Shown here in pieces: positions 1 to 8,551 of a stretch of 64,000 nucleotides of DNA (positions are counted from its first letter, which is position 1; each line of letters begins with the position of its first letter). The DNA comes from Pseudomonas fragi (lineage in GTDB: Bacteria > Pseudomonadota > Gammaproteobacteria > Pseudomonadales > Pseudomonadaceae), in assembly GCF_025426255.1 (NCBI RefSeq), contig NZ_CP104861.1:4340001-4404000 (forward strand), read 5' to 3'. The notes below the pieces were generated by a model that was given only the letters and a program-made list of their open reading frames with translations, was not told the DNA's origin and made no database searches. Position numbers and translations under genes: made by a program.

Positions 1-1086
1 CGTGCCCACCTTGAAGAAGATGCTGGCAAAAGCCTGCACGAAGACTTCAGCGGCGCCACCGGCATCGACCTGAACCGTGCGGGGACGCCGCTGCTGGAAA
101 TCGTGTCCGAGCCGGACATGCGCAGCGCCAAAGAAGCCGTGGCCTACGTCAAGGCGATGCACGCCCTTGTGCGTTACCTGGGCATCTGCGACGGCAACAT
201 GGCAGAAGGCTCGTTGCGTTGCGACTGTAACGTGTCGATTCGCCCGGTTGGCCAGGCCGAGTTCGGTACACGCTGCGAGATAAAGAACGTCAACTCGTTC
301 CGCTTCATCGAGAAGGCGATCAACAGCGAAGTACAACGTCAGATCGAACTGATCGAAGACGGCGGCAAGGTCATTCAACAGACCCGCCTGTACGACCCGA
401 ACAAGGACGAAACCCGCGCCATGCGCAGCAAGGAGGAAGCCAACGACTACCGTTACTTCCCCGACCCGGACCTGCTGCCAGTGGTCATCGAAGATTCGTT
501 TATCGAAGACGTGCGCGCCACCCTGCCGGAGCTGCCACCGCAGAAACGCGAGCGTTTCCAGTCCCAGTTCGGCCTGTCGGCCTACGACGCCAGCGTATTG
601 GCTTCGAGCCGCGAACAAGCAGACTACTTCGAGAAAGTCGTGAGCATCAGTGGCGACGCCAAACTGGCGGCCAACTGGGTGATGGTCGAGTTGGGCAGCC
701 TGCTCAACAAGCAAGCCCTGGACATCGACCAGTCGCCGGTCAGCGCCGAGCAACTGGGCGGCATGCTGCAGCGCATCAAGGACAACACCATCTCCGGCAA
801 AATCGCCAAGGTCGTGCTGGAAGCGATGGCCAATGGCGAAGGCACTGCCGACGATGTCATTGAAAAGCGCGGCCTCAAGCAAGTCACCGACAGCGGCGCG
901 ATTGAAAAGGTGCTGGATGAAGTGCTGGCGGCCAACGCAGAACAGGTCGAGCAATACCGTGCGGCAGACGAAGCCAAGCGCGGCAAGATGTTCGGCTTCT
1001 TTGTGGGCCAGGCGATGAAAGCCTCCAAAGGCAAAGCCAACCCGCAACAGGTCAACGAACTGCTCAAAAGCAAGCTCGAAGGCTAA
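1..1086 (+). CDS. gatB: Aspartyl/glutamyl-tRNA(Asn/Gln) amidotransferase subunit B (3' part)
   Basis: The reading frame is open from base 1, so the gene begins before the window; 361 C-terminal residues are visible. GatB is the tRNA-binding and kinase/transamidase subunit of GatCAB, which converts Glu-tRNA(Gln) and Asp-tRNA(Asn) to the amidated forms in the cytoplasm. The visible part starts inside the catalytic cradle (GIDLNRAGTPLLEIVSEPDM) and continues through the CDCNVSIRP and TRCEIKNVNSF blocks. It ends with the helical YqeY-like tail (FFVGQAMKASKGKANPQQVN). Nothing is broken in the visible part. gatC and gatA would be expected upstream, outside the window. Confidence 0.97.
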   Translation, partial: RAHLEEDAGKSLHEDFSGATGIDLNRAGTPLLEIVSEPDMRSAKEAVAYVKAMHALVRYLGICDGNMAEGSLRCDCNVSIRPVGQAEFGTRCEIKNVNSFRFIEKAINSEVQRQIELIEDGGKVIQQTRLYDPNKDETRAMRSKEEANDYRYFPDPDLLPVVIEDSFIEDVRATLPELPPQKRERFQSQFGLSAYDASVLASSREQADYFEKVVSISGDAKLAANWVMVELGSLLNKQALDIDQSPVSAEQLGGMLQRIKDNTISGKIAKVVLEAMANGEGTADDVIEKRGLKQVTDSGAIEKVLDEVLAANAEQVEQYRAADEAKRGKMFGFFVGQAMKASKGKANPQQVNELLKSKLEG

Positions 1087-1097
1087 AAGCAAAGCTT

Positions 1098-1198
1098 GTA
1101 GCCGCTGCCGTAGGCTGCGACAAGGGCCGCAGGACCTTCGCTTTTGATAAAAAAGCGGGGGCACTATGCAACCCATCGCAGCCTGCAGCAGCGGCTAC
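1098..1198. repeat. REP-like inverted pair (GTAGCCGCTGC type)
   Basis: GTAGCCGCTGC at 1098-1108 is the exact reverse complement of GCAGCGGCTAC at 1188-1198. An inner pair, AGGCTGCGA / TCGCAGCCT (1112-1120 / 1176-1184), lies nested inside. The layout is that of a Pseudomonas REP doublet. Related single or paired elements occur at 9545 and 17591. It fills the gatB-rlpA gap and may also act as a transcript-end hairpin. Confidence 0.7.
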
Positions 1199-1231
1199 AG
1201 CTTATTTAACGGCTAACAAAAAGGATTCCCC

Positions 1232-1603
1232 ATGAAGCGGCTACTCGGCGCCTGCGCCCTGCTCAGCTTGCTCGCTGGCTGTGCCAGCCATGACATAGAC
1301 CCCCGCGGCTATGACAAAACCGGCATTGCCTCCTATTACGGCGCTCGCCACCACGGCAAGCGAACCGCCAGCGGCGAACCCTTCGACCAACATGCCCTCA
1401 CTGCCGCCCACCCTGGCCTGCCTTTCGGCACGCGGGTACTGGTGACCAATTTAAGCAACGACAAATCCGTCGTGGTGCGCATCAATGATCGCGGGCCGCA
1501 CACCCGTGGCCGCCTGATCGATCTTTCGCGCAAGGCCGCCCAGCAGTTGGATATGCTGCGTACAGGCACAGCCAAAGTCCGGGTTCAGGGCTTGAGTGAT
1601 TAA
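1232..1603 (+). CDS. RlpA-like double-psi beta-barrel lipoprotein
   Basis: A 123-residue protein with a lipoprotein signal (ALLSLLAGC, lipobox Cys near residue 17), so probably anchored in a membrane on the periplasmic side. The rest is one RlpA-type double-psi beta-barrel domain: GIASYYGARHHGKRTASGE, then LPFGTRVLVTN, then VVVRINDRGPHTRGRLIDLS, which holds the conserved Asp of the lytic transglycosylase fold. Family members such as RlpA cleave naked glycan strands at the septum. This protein is much shorter than canonical RlpA and has no C-terminal SPOR domain, so septal targeting cannot be assumed. Its stop lies 26 bases before the next gene, which suggests co-transcription. Confidence 0.85.
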   Translation: MKRLLGACALLSLLAGCASHDIDPRGYDKTGIASYYGARHHGKRTASGEPFDQHALTAAHPGLPFGTRVLVTNLSNDKSVVVRINDRGPHTRGRLIDLSRKAAQQLDMLRTGTAKVRVQGLSD

Positions 1604-1629
1604 CTGAGGGAGTTGTCGCTATTTTTGGC

Positions 1630-2694
1630 TTGAGCGCTCTATCACCGTGGAACTTGCTGCAATTGCTCTGTGGCCTCGTGCTGCTGATCGCAGGAGCCGA
1701 ATTACTGGTGCGTTGCGCCGTGCGCATCGCTGCCAACATGAAAGTGCGTCCACTGCTGATCGGTTTGACCGTGGTGGCACTGGGCAGCAGCGCACCGCAG
1801 ATGACCGTCAGCCTGCAGGCTGCATTCAATGACACCGCCGACATTGCCGTGGGCAGTGTGATCGGCAGTAACATCTTCAATATCCTGGTCACCCTCGGGC
1901 TCTCGGCACTGATCATTCCCCTGCGCGTGTCCCGTCAACTGGTACGGCTGGACATACCCCTGATGATCCTGGCCAGCGGCCTGGTATTCGCCCTGGCGCT
2001 GAACAAACAACTCGACCGCCTGGACGGCGTGGTCTTGCTAGGCGGCCTACTGATCTATCTGGCCCTGCTGCTGCGCCAATCTCGCCACAGCGGCCATCAT
2101 CACGTCAGCCACGATTTGCCCCGTACCTCTTGGCTGCACAACTTACTGCTGATGCTCGCAGCTCTGGGTCTGCTCGGGCTTGCCGGGCATCTGCTGCTCG
2201 GGGCCGCAGTCACGCTAGCCACTGAACTGGGACTGTCAGAGCGGATAATCGGGCTGACCATCATTGCCGTCAGCACCTCGCTGCCAGAACTGGCCACTTC
2301 CCTGATTGCAGCGTTTCGCGGCCAGCGCGAAATTGCCGTCGGCAACGTGATTGGTAGTAACGTCTTTAACCTGTTGGGTGTTCTCGGCCTGACTGCGTTG
2401 GTGGCACCCACACCCTTGTCCGTGTCGCCCAATGCGCTGGCGTTCGACCTGCCGGTGATGCTGGGTGTTGCGGCGCTGTGCCTGCCCGTGTTCTACACCG
2501 GCTACCGCGTGACCCGTGGCGAAGGGGTGTTGTTTCTGGGGTTGTATCTGGCTTATGGCCTGCACGTGGTGTCCTTCACCACCGGCATGCCGTTGGCCGG
2601 CAAGCTTGAACACCTGATGCTGTTCTTTATCTTGCCGGCGCTGCTGCTGTTTCTGCTGTTCAGCACCCTGCGCGCATGGCGGCGACAGCACTGA
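1630..2694 (+). CDS. CaxA/YrbG-type sodium/calcium exchanger family protein
   Basis: A 354-residue inner-membrane protein with about ten hydrophobic segments and two inverted Na_Ca_ex repeats. Repeat 2 has the canonical STSLPE...GNVIGSNVFN signature. Repeat 1 reads GSSAPQ...GSVIGSNIFN, so the usual ion-coordinating Glu is a Gln (residue 57). The family exchanges Na+ or H+ for Ca2+. Ion specificity here is uncertain because of the Glu-to-Gln change. The start given is TTG; the only good Shine-Dalgarno (GAGGGAG, 1606-1612) sits 17 bases upstream of it. An in-frame ATT at 1621 has better spacing, so the true start may be there. Probably co-transcribed with the RlpA-like gene. Confidence 0.85.
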   Translation: MSALSPWNLLQLLCGLVLLIAGAELLVRCAVRIAANMKVRPLLIGLTVVALGSSAPQMTVSLQAAFNDTADIAVGSVIGSNIFNILVTLGLSALIIPLRVSRQLVRLDIPLMILASGLVFALALNKQLDRLDGVVLLGGLLIYLALLLRQSRHSGHHHVSHDLPRTSWLHNLLLMLAALGLLGLAGHLLLGAAVTLATELGLSERIIGLTIIAVSTSLPELATSLIAAFRGQREIAVGNVIGSNVFNLLGVLGLTALVAPTPLSVSPNALAFDLPVMLGVAALCLPVFYTGYRVTRGEGVLFLGLYLAYGLHVVSFTTGMPLAGKLEHLMLFFILPALLLFLLFSTLRAWRRQH

Positions 2695-2704
2695 GCCGCA
2701 GAGG

Positions 2705-3646
2705 CTAAATCCAACCGCCCCACTGCAACACAAAAATGCCGATATTGGTCGTGATGGCTGCCATCAAGGTGGTGATCACGATAATCGAGGCGGCCAACTC
2801 GTGATTGCCATTGGCCGCCCGCGCCATGACATAACTGGCAGCGGCCGTCGGGCTGGCGAAGTACAAAAACAGAATCCCCAGTTCCGGCCCGCGAAAGCCG
2901 CAGAGCCAGGCACCCAAGGTTGCCAACAGCGGCATGCTGACCATTTTCACCAGGCTGGCGCTCAGCGCCATGTCGCCACTTTTACGCAAACTCGCCAACG
3001 ACAGCGTACCGCCGATGCAAATCAGTGCCAGCGGCAAGGTCATCGCCGCCAGGTACTCACCCGATGCCTGCAACCAGCCGGGCAAGCTGATCTTGAACAC
3101 CGCGAACGGCACAGCAGCCAGCACACTGATGATCAGTGGGTTTTTGAACACACTTTTGCAGATGCTCCAGGGGTCGGACTTGATCACCGGGCTATAGACT
3201 GCCAGCACAATGGTCGACAGGGTGTTGTAGAGCAGAATCACCAGACCGGCGAGCACCGCGCCCAACGATATCCCGTAATCGCCATACATGCTGGCCGCCA
3301 GCGCCAGGCCGATAACCCCGTTGTTCCCGCGAAATGCACCCTGGGTGTAGATCCCGCGATCTTCACGCGGGCAGCGCCAGATCGACCAACCCCACGCCAG
3401 CGCAAAACTGAGAAAAGTTGCCAGAACGAAGTAAGCCAGCACCTTGGGCTGCAGGGCAGCTCTCAGATCCGCATGCAAAATACCCAGAAACAACAACGCC
3501 GGCATGGTGACGTTAAACACCAGGGCCGACGCTGTATGGATAAAGTTGTCATTGATCCAGCCCACACGCTTGAGTACCACGCCCAAAAACAGCATGGCAA
3601 ACACCGGGGCTGTGATCGTGAGCGTCTGAAGGAAAATAGCCAGCAT
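2705..3646 (-). CDS. AEC family permease (auxin efflux carrier-like)
   Basis: A 313-residue, highly hydrophobic protein with about ten membrane segments and the AEC/Mem_trans pattern, including an N-terminal MLFLGVVLKRVGWI block and the central pair of helices around FRGNNGVIGLA. Bacterial members export or exchange malonate and other small organic acids; the substrate cannot be read from sequence. It converges with the exchanger gene (11-base gap) and lies downstream of hpt on the same strand. A perfect 12-bp hairpin sits between hpt and this gene. Function beyond family is unknown. Confidence 0.8.
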   Translation of the reverse strand: MLAIFLQTLTITAPVFAMLFLGVVLKRVGWINDNFIHTASALVFNVTMPALLFLGILHADLRAALQPKVLAYFVLATFLSFALAWGWSIWRCPREDRGIYTQGAFRGNNGVIGLALAASMYGDYGISLGAVLAGLVILLYNTLSTIVLAVYSPVIKSDPWSICKSVFKNPLIISVLAAVPFAVFKISLPGWLQASGEYLAAMTLPLALICIGGTLSLASLRKSGDMALSASLVKMVSMPLLATLGAWLCGFRGPELGILFLYFASPTAAASYVMARAANGNHELAASIIVITTLMAAITTNIGIFVLQWGGWI

Positions 3647-3674
3647 GTCAGCACACTCATGGAGGTAGAACCGG

Positions 3675-3703
3675 GTTGAAGCTTTCGTGATGAAAGCTTC
3701 AAC
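3675..3703. terminator. Hairpin downstream of hpt
   Basis: GTTGAAGCTTTC (3675-3686) and GAAAGCTTCAAC (3692-3703) form a perfect 12-bp stem with a 5-base loop just after the hpt stop. On the minus strand no run of T follows. It may therefore be a weak terminator or an mRNA-stabilising hairpin rather than a classical intrinsic terminator. Confidence 0.45.
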
Positions 3704-3711
3704 ATCCTTTG

Positions 3712-4269
3712 TTACATGCCTTTGACCGCATAGATGCCAGCGGCATTACGCCAGTAGCCTTTGTAGTCCATACCGTAGCCGAAGATGTAACGGTCAATAC
3801 ACGGCAAACCTACGTAGTTGGCCTTCAGGTCCGGGCGCGCCTTGCGGTCGTGGTCCTTGTCGATCAATACCGCGGTATGCACCTGACGGGCACCGGCGTG
3901 TTTGCAGAACTCGACGATCGCGCTCAGGGTGTGACCTTCATCCAGGATGTCATCAATGATCAGCACGTGACGGTCAATGAACGATACTTCTGGCTTGGCC
4001 TTCCAGAACAGATCACCGCCTGTGGTTTCATTGCGATAGCGCGTGGCGTGCAAGTACGACGCTTCAAGCGGAAATTTCAGATGGGTGAGCAGCTTGCCGG
4101 AAAAAATCAGGCCGCCGTTCATCACACAAAATACCACTGGATTGGTCTCAGCCATTTCAGCCGTGATTTGCGCACCTACGCGGGCAATTGCCACCTCGAC
4201 TTCAGCTTCGGTGTACAGGCAGTCAGCCTCTCGCATGATTTGACGGATATGCTCGAGATCAGCAGACAT
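3712..4269 (-). CDS. hpt: Hypoxanthine-guanine phosphoribosyltransferase
   Basis: A 185-residue cytoplasmic PRTase that salvages hypoxanthine/guanine with PRPP. The PRPP-binding loop is VLIIDDILDEGHTL, and CVMNGGLIFSGKLL is typical of the family. The start at MSADLEHIRQ is chosen because TGGAGAG precedes it; the frame extends 13 codons further upstream without family similarity. It is divergent from upp, another salvage PRTase, across a 166-base shared upstream region. Confidence 0.93.
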   Translation of the reverse strand: MSADLEHIRQIMREADCLYTEAEVEVAIARVGAQITAEMAETNPVVFCVMNGGLIFSGKLLTHLKFPLEASYLHATRYRNETTGGDLFWKAKPEVSFIDRHVLIIDDILDEGHTLSAIVEFCKHAGARQVHTAVLIDKDHDRKARPDLKANYVGLPCIDRYIFGYGMDYKGYWRNAAGIYAVKGM

Positions 4270-4385
4270 GACGCTCTCCAGGGGGGGTTGTGCAAGAAAA
4301 GCGGGCAAAGGTACGCATCCGCATGGCTCAGATCAAGCATTTATGGACTAACGTGCAGTAATGTCTGTAGGACATCACCCCGGAT

Positions 4386-4397
4386 TAGATTAATCTA
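4386..4397. promoter_or_regulatory. 12-base perfect palindrome upstream of upp
   Basis: TAGATTAATCTA is its own reverse complement and lies 39 bases upstream of the upp start, in the divergent hpt/upp promoter region. It could be an operator half-site pair or part of the leader. No regulator is recognisable from the motif. Confidence 0.3.
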
Positions 4398-4435
4398 GGC
4401 CGCTTTTTTTGCCTGCCCAACCGGAGCCTTTACTT

Positions 4436-5074
4436 ATGCCCATCCGTGAGATCCGCCATCCGCTGATCCGTCACAAGCTCGGCCTTATGCGCCGCGCAGA
4501 CATTAGCACGAAGAACTTCCGTGAGCTCGCTCAGGAAGTCGGCGCGTTGCTGACCTACGAAGCCACCAAAGACCTGACCCTCGAAACTTACGAGATTGAA
4601 GGCTGGTGCGGCACCGTCCAGGTTGAAAAAATCGCTGGCAAGAAAATTACCGTCGTACCGATTCTGCGTGCGGGTATCGGCATGCTCGAAGGCGTACTCA
4701 GCCTGATTCCAGGCGCTAAAGTCAGCGCTGTCGGTATTGCCCGTAACGAAGAAACCCTCCAGGCCCACACCTACCTGGAAAAGCTGGTGCCGGAAATCAA
4801 CGAGCGTCTGGCGATGATTATCGACCCGATGCTGGCCACTGGCTCCTCGATGGTTGCAACCATTGACCTGCTGAAAAAAGCCGGCTGCAAAGAGATCCGC
4901 GCCATGGTGCTGGTTGCTGCACCAGAAGGGATTGCTGCGGTTGAAGCCGCTCACCCTGACGTGACCATCTACACCGCCTCTATTGATGAGCGTTTGAACG
5001 AGCACGGCTACATCATTCCGGGCTTGGGCGATGCCGGCGACAAGATCTTCGGCACCAAGCAAAAGGACGTATAA
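4436..5074 (+). CDS. upp: Uracil phosphoribosyltransferase
   Basis: A 212-residue PRTase converting uracil plus PRPP to UMP. The start MPIREIRHPLIRHKLGLMR is the usual family N-terminus, with GGAG upstream. The PRPP loop is MIIDPMLATGSSM, and the uracil-recognition C-terminal region is YIIPGLGDAGDKIFGT. The stop is one base before the uraA start, so upp-uraA form a salvage operon of enzyme plus permease. Confidence 0.96.
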   Translation: MPIREIRHPLIRHKLGLMRRADISTKNFRELAQEVGALLTYEATKDLTLETYEIEGWCGTVQVEKIAGKKITVVPILRAGIGMLEGVLSLIPGAKVSAVGIARNEETLQAHTYLEKLVPEINERLAMIIDPMLATGSSMVATIDLLKKAGCKEIRAMVLVAAPEGIAAVEAAHPDVTIYTASIDERLNEHGYIIPGLGDAGDKIFGTKQKDV

Positions 5075-5075
5075 C

Positions 5076-6350
5076 ATGCAGGACGAGTTCAACGACCCGC
5101 TCTGGCGCCAGATTATCTCTGGCGCACAGATGCTCTTCGTGGCCTTTGGCGCGTTGGTGTTGATGCCACTGATTACCGGCCTCGACCCCAACGTTGCACT
5201 GTTCACGGCGGGTCTCGGGACTCTGCTGTTCCAGATCGTGACCCGCCGCCAGGTGCCGGTCTTTCTGGCTTCGAGTTTCGCTTTCATTACCCCGATCATT
5301 CTCGCCAAGGGCCAGTTCGGCCTGGCCGCGACCATGGGCGGCGTAATGGCAGCCGGTTTCGTGTACACCTTTCTCGGTTTCGCGGTAAAGCTTAAAGGCA
5401 CCGGCTTTATTGATCGCCTGCTGCCACCCGTGGTGATTGGCCCGGTGATTATCTCGATTGGCCTGGCAATGGCGCCCATCGCTGCGCATATGGCCATGGG
5501 CCGCGCTGAAGATGGCTCCGAGCTGATCCACTATCAAACCGCCATGATGATCTCGATGCCAGCGCTGCTGACCACCTTGATCGTGGCTGTATTCGGTAAA
5601 GGGATTTTCCGTCTGGTGCCAATCATTGCCGGTGTGCTGGTGGGTTTTGGCATGGCGTTCTACTTCGGGGTCGTCGACACCGCCAAGATCGCCGCGGCGC
5701 CCTGGTTCGCCATGCCGCACTTCACCGCTCCCGAGTTCAACTGGCAGGCGATTCTGTTTATCGTTCCCGTGGCACTTGCCCCGGCCATTGAACATATCGG
5801 CGGCGTAATTGCCGTGGGCAGCGTAACCGGTCGTGACTACCTGAAAAAACCGGGCCTGCACCGCACGCTGTTCGGTGACGGCATCGCTACCACCGCTGCT
5901 GGCCTGCTGGGCGGACCGCCCAACACTACCTACGCCGAAGTAACGGGCGCAGTGATGCTGACCAAGAACTACAACCCGAAAATCATGACCTGGGCGGCGA
6001 TCTTCGCCATCAGCCTGGCTTTTGTCGGTAAGTTCGGCGCGCTGCTGCAAAGCATTCCAGTGCCAGTGATGGGCGGAATTCTGTGCCTGCTGTTCGGTTC
6101 GATTGCCGCTGTAGGCATGAACACCCTGATCCGCCACCAGGTTGACCTGAGTGAAGCGCGCAATCTGGTGATCGTGTCGGTAACGCTGGTATTCGGGATT
6201 GGCGGTGTGCTGATCGGTACAGGCATGGGCCCGGAAGACTTCGGTCTCAAGGGCATCGCGTTGTGCGCCATCGTTGCGATAGCGCTTAACCTGATCCTGC
6301 CGGGCAATGACAGCTGGAAGCACAAGAAAGGTGGTGGGCCGGTTATCTGA
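5076..6350 (+). CDS. uraA: Uracil/xanthine permease (NCS2 family)
   Basis: A 424-residue inner-membrane nucleobase:cation symporter with about 14 membrane segments. Family motifs include the region LFIVPVALAPAIEHIGGV and GLLGGPPNTTYAEVTGA, where the substrate and proton site lies in UraA. The chosen start MQDEFNDPLWRQ follows the upp stop directly. Position behind upp argues for uracil as substrate. A long minus-strand ORF across this gene is a codon-bias shadow. Confidence 0.93.
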   Translation: MQDEFNDPLWRQIISGAQMLFVAFGALVLMPLITGLDPNVALFTAGLGTLLFQIVTRRQVPVFLASSFAFITPIILAKGQFGLAATMGGVMAAGFVYTFLGFAVKLKGTGFIDRLLPPVVIGPVIISIGLAMAPIAAHMAMGRAEDGSELIHYQTAMMISMPALLTTLIVAVFGKGIFRLVPIIAGVLVGFGMAFYFGVVDTAKIAAAPWFAMPHFTAPEFNWQAILFIVPVALAPAIEHIGGVIAVGSVTGRDYLKKPGLHRTLFGDGIATTAAGLLGGPPNTTYAEVTGAVMLTKNYNPKIMTWAAIFAISLAFVGKFGALLQSIPVPVMGGILCLLFGSIAAVGMNTLIRHQVDLSEARNLVIVSVTLVFGIGGVLIGTGMGPEDFGLKGIALCAIVAIALNLILPGNDSWKHKKGGGPVI

Positions 6351-6370
6351 ATCGACCTGACAACCTAAGT

Positions 6371-6410
6371 ATCTGATGTGGGAGCTAGCTTGCCAGCTCC
6401 CACATCAGAT
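6371..6410. terminator. Bidirectional hairpin / REP-derived terminator between uraA and hemH
   Basis: ATCTGATGTGGGAGCT (6371-6386) and its exact reverse complement (6395-6410) form a 16-bp perfect stem with an 8-base loop. It sits in the 68-base gap between the convergent genes uraA and hemH, where a shared terminator is expected. The core GTGGGAGCT resembles half of the GTGGGAGCGGG REP family found at 57148 and 58471. Confidence 0.7.
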
Positions 6411-6418
6411 AACCGCTA

Positions 6419-7444
6419 CTACAGCGCCAACGGCGCTCTTTCACACAATGTATTCAATGCCTTTGCCCATTGCGGGTTGTCATTGAGACACGGCACCAGC
6501 ACCAACTCCTCGCCCCCCGCCTCAATAAACTGCTCGCGTCCGCGATCACCGATCTCTTCCAGGGTTTCGATGCAATCGGCCACAAACGCCGGGCACATCA
6601 CCAGAATCTTTTTCACCCCTTGCTTGGCCAACGCATCCAGGCGCGCCTCAGTGTAGGGTTCGATCCACTTGGCCCGGCCCAGACGGGACTGGAACGCCAC
6701 CGACCACTTGCCCTCAGGCAGCCCCATACGCTCGGCGAAGGCCTGGGCAGTACGCAAACACTGCGCCCGATAACAGGTCGCCAGGACAGCGGGCGAAGCA
6801 TTTCGGCAGCAGTCTTCATTCTTGAAGCAGTGGTTGCCGGTCGGGTCCAGCTTGTGCAAATGCCGCTCTGGCAGGCCGTGAAAACTCAGCAGCAGATGGT
6901 CGTAATCCTGTTCCAGATGTGGCTTGGCGCTGGCGACCAATGCATCGAGATACTCGGGCTGATCGTAGAACGGCTGCACGATGGAGAACTGAACGGGCAG
7001 CTTTTTGCTCTTTACCACGCGCTTGGCTTCTTCAATCACCGTGGTCACGGTGCTGTCGGCAAACTGTGGATAAAGCGGTGCTAGCGTGACCTTTTTGATG
7101 CCCTGCGCAGCCAAACGGGTGAGCACCGTTTCAATCGATGGCTCACCGTAGCGCATGGCCAACTCAACCGGGCCCTGGGTCCACTCCTTGGTCATCGCCT
7201 TCTGCAAGCGGCGGCTGAGCTCTACCAGCGGCGAGCCCTCCTCCCACCAGATCGAGGCATAGGCATGGGCGGACTGCTCCGGGCGTTTGATCAGGATCAG
7301 CGATACCAGCAAACGCCGTACCGGCCACGGCAAGTCGATCACGTACGGGTCCATCAAAAACTGGTTCAAGTAGCTGCGTACATCCGCTACCGAAGTAGAC
7401 GCCGGCGAACCCAGGTTAACCAGCAACAGCGCGTGGTCGGTCAT
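6419..7444 (-). CDS. hemH: Ferrochelatase
   Basis: A 341-residue enzyme that inserts Fe2+ into protoporphyrin IX, the last step of haem synthesis. The catalytic His lies in LLLSFHGLPERHL. The C-terminal metal/porphyrin contact region is CPAFVADCIETLEEIGDRG. The N-terminus ALLLVNLGSP is typical. A yfcH-like gene is 13 bases upstream on the same strand, so the two are likely one transcript. Confidence 0.95.
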   Translation of the reverse strand: MTDHALLLVNLGSPASTSVADVRSYLNQFLMDPYVIDLPWPVRRLLVSLILIKRPEQSAHAYASIWWEEGSPLVELSRRLQKAMTKEWTQGPVELAMRYGEPSIETVLTRLAAQGIKKVTLAPLYPQFADSTVTTVIEEAKRVVKSKKLPVQFSIVQPFYDQPEYLDALVASAKPHLEQDYDHLLLSFHGLPERHLHKLDPTGNHCFKNEDCCRNASPAVLATCYRAQCLRTAQAFAERMGLPEGKWSVAFQSRLGRAKWIEPYTEARLDALAKQGVKKILVMCPAFVADCIETLEEIGDRGREQFIEAGGEELVLVPCLNDNPQWAKALNTLCERAPLAL

Positions 7445-7457
7445 GCAACATCCTATT

Positions 7458-8360
7458 TCAGAGGCGGGCGGCTACATCATCTAGCGCCGCACGCAAATCG
7501 GTGAACTGAAAAGTAAAACCGGCAGCCAGCAACCTTGCAGGTGTTGCCCGCTGACCACCCAATAACAAACCGGACATCTCGCCCAGCAGCACGCGCAAGA
7601 CAAATGTTGGCATGGGCATAAACGCCGGACGGTGCAGTACGCGGCCCAGGGTTTGAGCGAACTCGGCATTGCGTACCGGGTGCGGCGCGCAGGCATTATA
7701 AGGACCGCTGGCGGCATTCTCATGCACAAGAAAATCAATCAGGGCAATTTGATCCTTGATATGAATCCATGGCATCCATTGCCGACCATTGCCTATCGGC
7801 CCGCCCAGCGCCAGTTTGAAAGGCAGTAGCAAGCGCGACAAAAAGCCGCCCTCGGCTGCCAACACCAGCCCCGTGCGCACCAGTACCACGCGCATGCCCA
7901 AGGCCTGCGCGCGTTGCGCGGTTTCTTCCCAGGCGATGCACAAGTGACTGGCAAAATCCTCGCTGACTGGCGGCGAGTCCTCTGTCAGCTCACGCTCGCC
8001 ACCGTCGCCATACCAGCCAACGGCCGAGCCGGATACCAGCACCGATGGCCTGTGCTCACGGCTTTCAAGCCAGGCCACCAGGGTTTCAGTCAGGGTGATG
8101 CGGCTGCTCCACAACAAGGCCTTGCGTTTGCGCGTCCAGGGCCGGTCAGCGATGGGTGCGCCAGCGAGGTTGATCACCGCGTCAACGGGATCCTGCCCAA
8201 GCGCTTCAAGTGTGGCGATACCCTTGACCTGAGCACCGCACAATTGAGCCACTTGCTCAGGGCGCCGGCTCCACACACTGAGGCTATGGCCTTGCGCCAG
8301 CCAGTGACGACAGAGCTGACGCCCTATCAAGCCTGTACCGCCGGTCAGCAATATGTGCAT
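7458..8360 (-). CDS. TIGR01777 family NAD(P)-dependent epimerase/dehydratase (YfcH-like)
   Basis: A 300-residue extended-SDR protein. The N-terminal Rossmann motif is LLTGGTGLIGRQLC, followed by VINLAGAPIADRPWT and the SGSAVGWYG segment, all diagnostic of the YfcH/SDR39U1 group. A C-terminal DUF1731 domain ends the protein (LLGGQRATPARLLAAGFTFQ). The reaction of this group is not established. It is co-oriented with hemH and divergent from a FAD oxidoreductase across a region with a TGTACA motif. Confidence 0.88.
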   Translation of the reverse strand: MHILLTGGTGLIGRQLCRHWLAQGHSLSVWSRRPEQVAQLCGAQVKGIATLEALGQDPVDAVINLAGAPIADRPWTRKRKALLWSSRITLTETLVAWLESREHRPSVLVSGSAVGWYGDGGERELTEDSPPVSEDFASHLCIAWEETAQRAQALGMRVVLVRTGLVLAAEGGFLSRLLLPFKLALGGPIGNGRQWMPWIHIKDQIALIDFLVHENAASGPYNACAPHPVRNAEFAQTLGRVLHRPAFMPMPTFVLRVLLGEMSGLLLGGQRATPARLLAAGFTFQFTDLRAALDDVAARL

Positions 8361-8481
8361 GAGTTGATCCTCGTAAGGAGTTTTATCGGGAGCACTGGTC
8401 TATTTTTATACCAAGACCTTTTATCGGTCTTCGAGCTGACTTAAGAATAGGCCACATGGATCTGAAAGAAACACTAAAACC

Positions 8482-8527
8482 TATACTAACAAATAGAATT
8501 GTACAGGTATTGCCGACGGCGTAGTCT
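8482..8527 (+). promoter_or_regulatory. Candidate LitR-type operator/promoter for the FAD oxidoreductase
   Basis: A TGTACA at 8500-8505 and a degenerate TATACT at 8482-8487 are 18 bases apart. This is the same spacing as the two TGTACA pairs before the light-stress operon. TTGTAC (8499) and TAGTCT (8522) could serve as -35/-10 with a 17-base spacer. The assignment is inferred from motif sharing only. Confidence 0.35.
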
Positions 8528-8551
8528 GTGCAAACAGAGAACGAGGCCATA

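Noticed and set aside
2801..3679. 292-codon plus-strand ORF opposite the AEC permease
   Set aside because: Low-complexity Gln/Arg-rich translation, opposite a well-supported membrane protein.
4430..5497. 355-codon minus-strand ORF across upp and the uraA start
   Set aside because: Spans two real genes in antisense; no motif.
5013..6323. 436-codon minus-strand ORF across uraA
   Set aside because: Its translation is rich in Gln, His and Arg with no domain, and lies exactly opposite a clear UraA frame; this is a GC-bias shadow.
6351..6418. cupE pilus cluster expected between uraA and hemH from P. aeruginosa
   Set aside because: Only a 68-base gap with a hairpin lies there; the pilus cluster in this window is elsewhere (40-46 kb) and has the cupA/cupD gene order.
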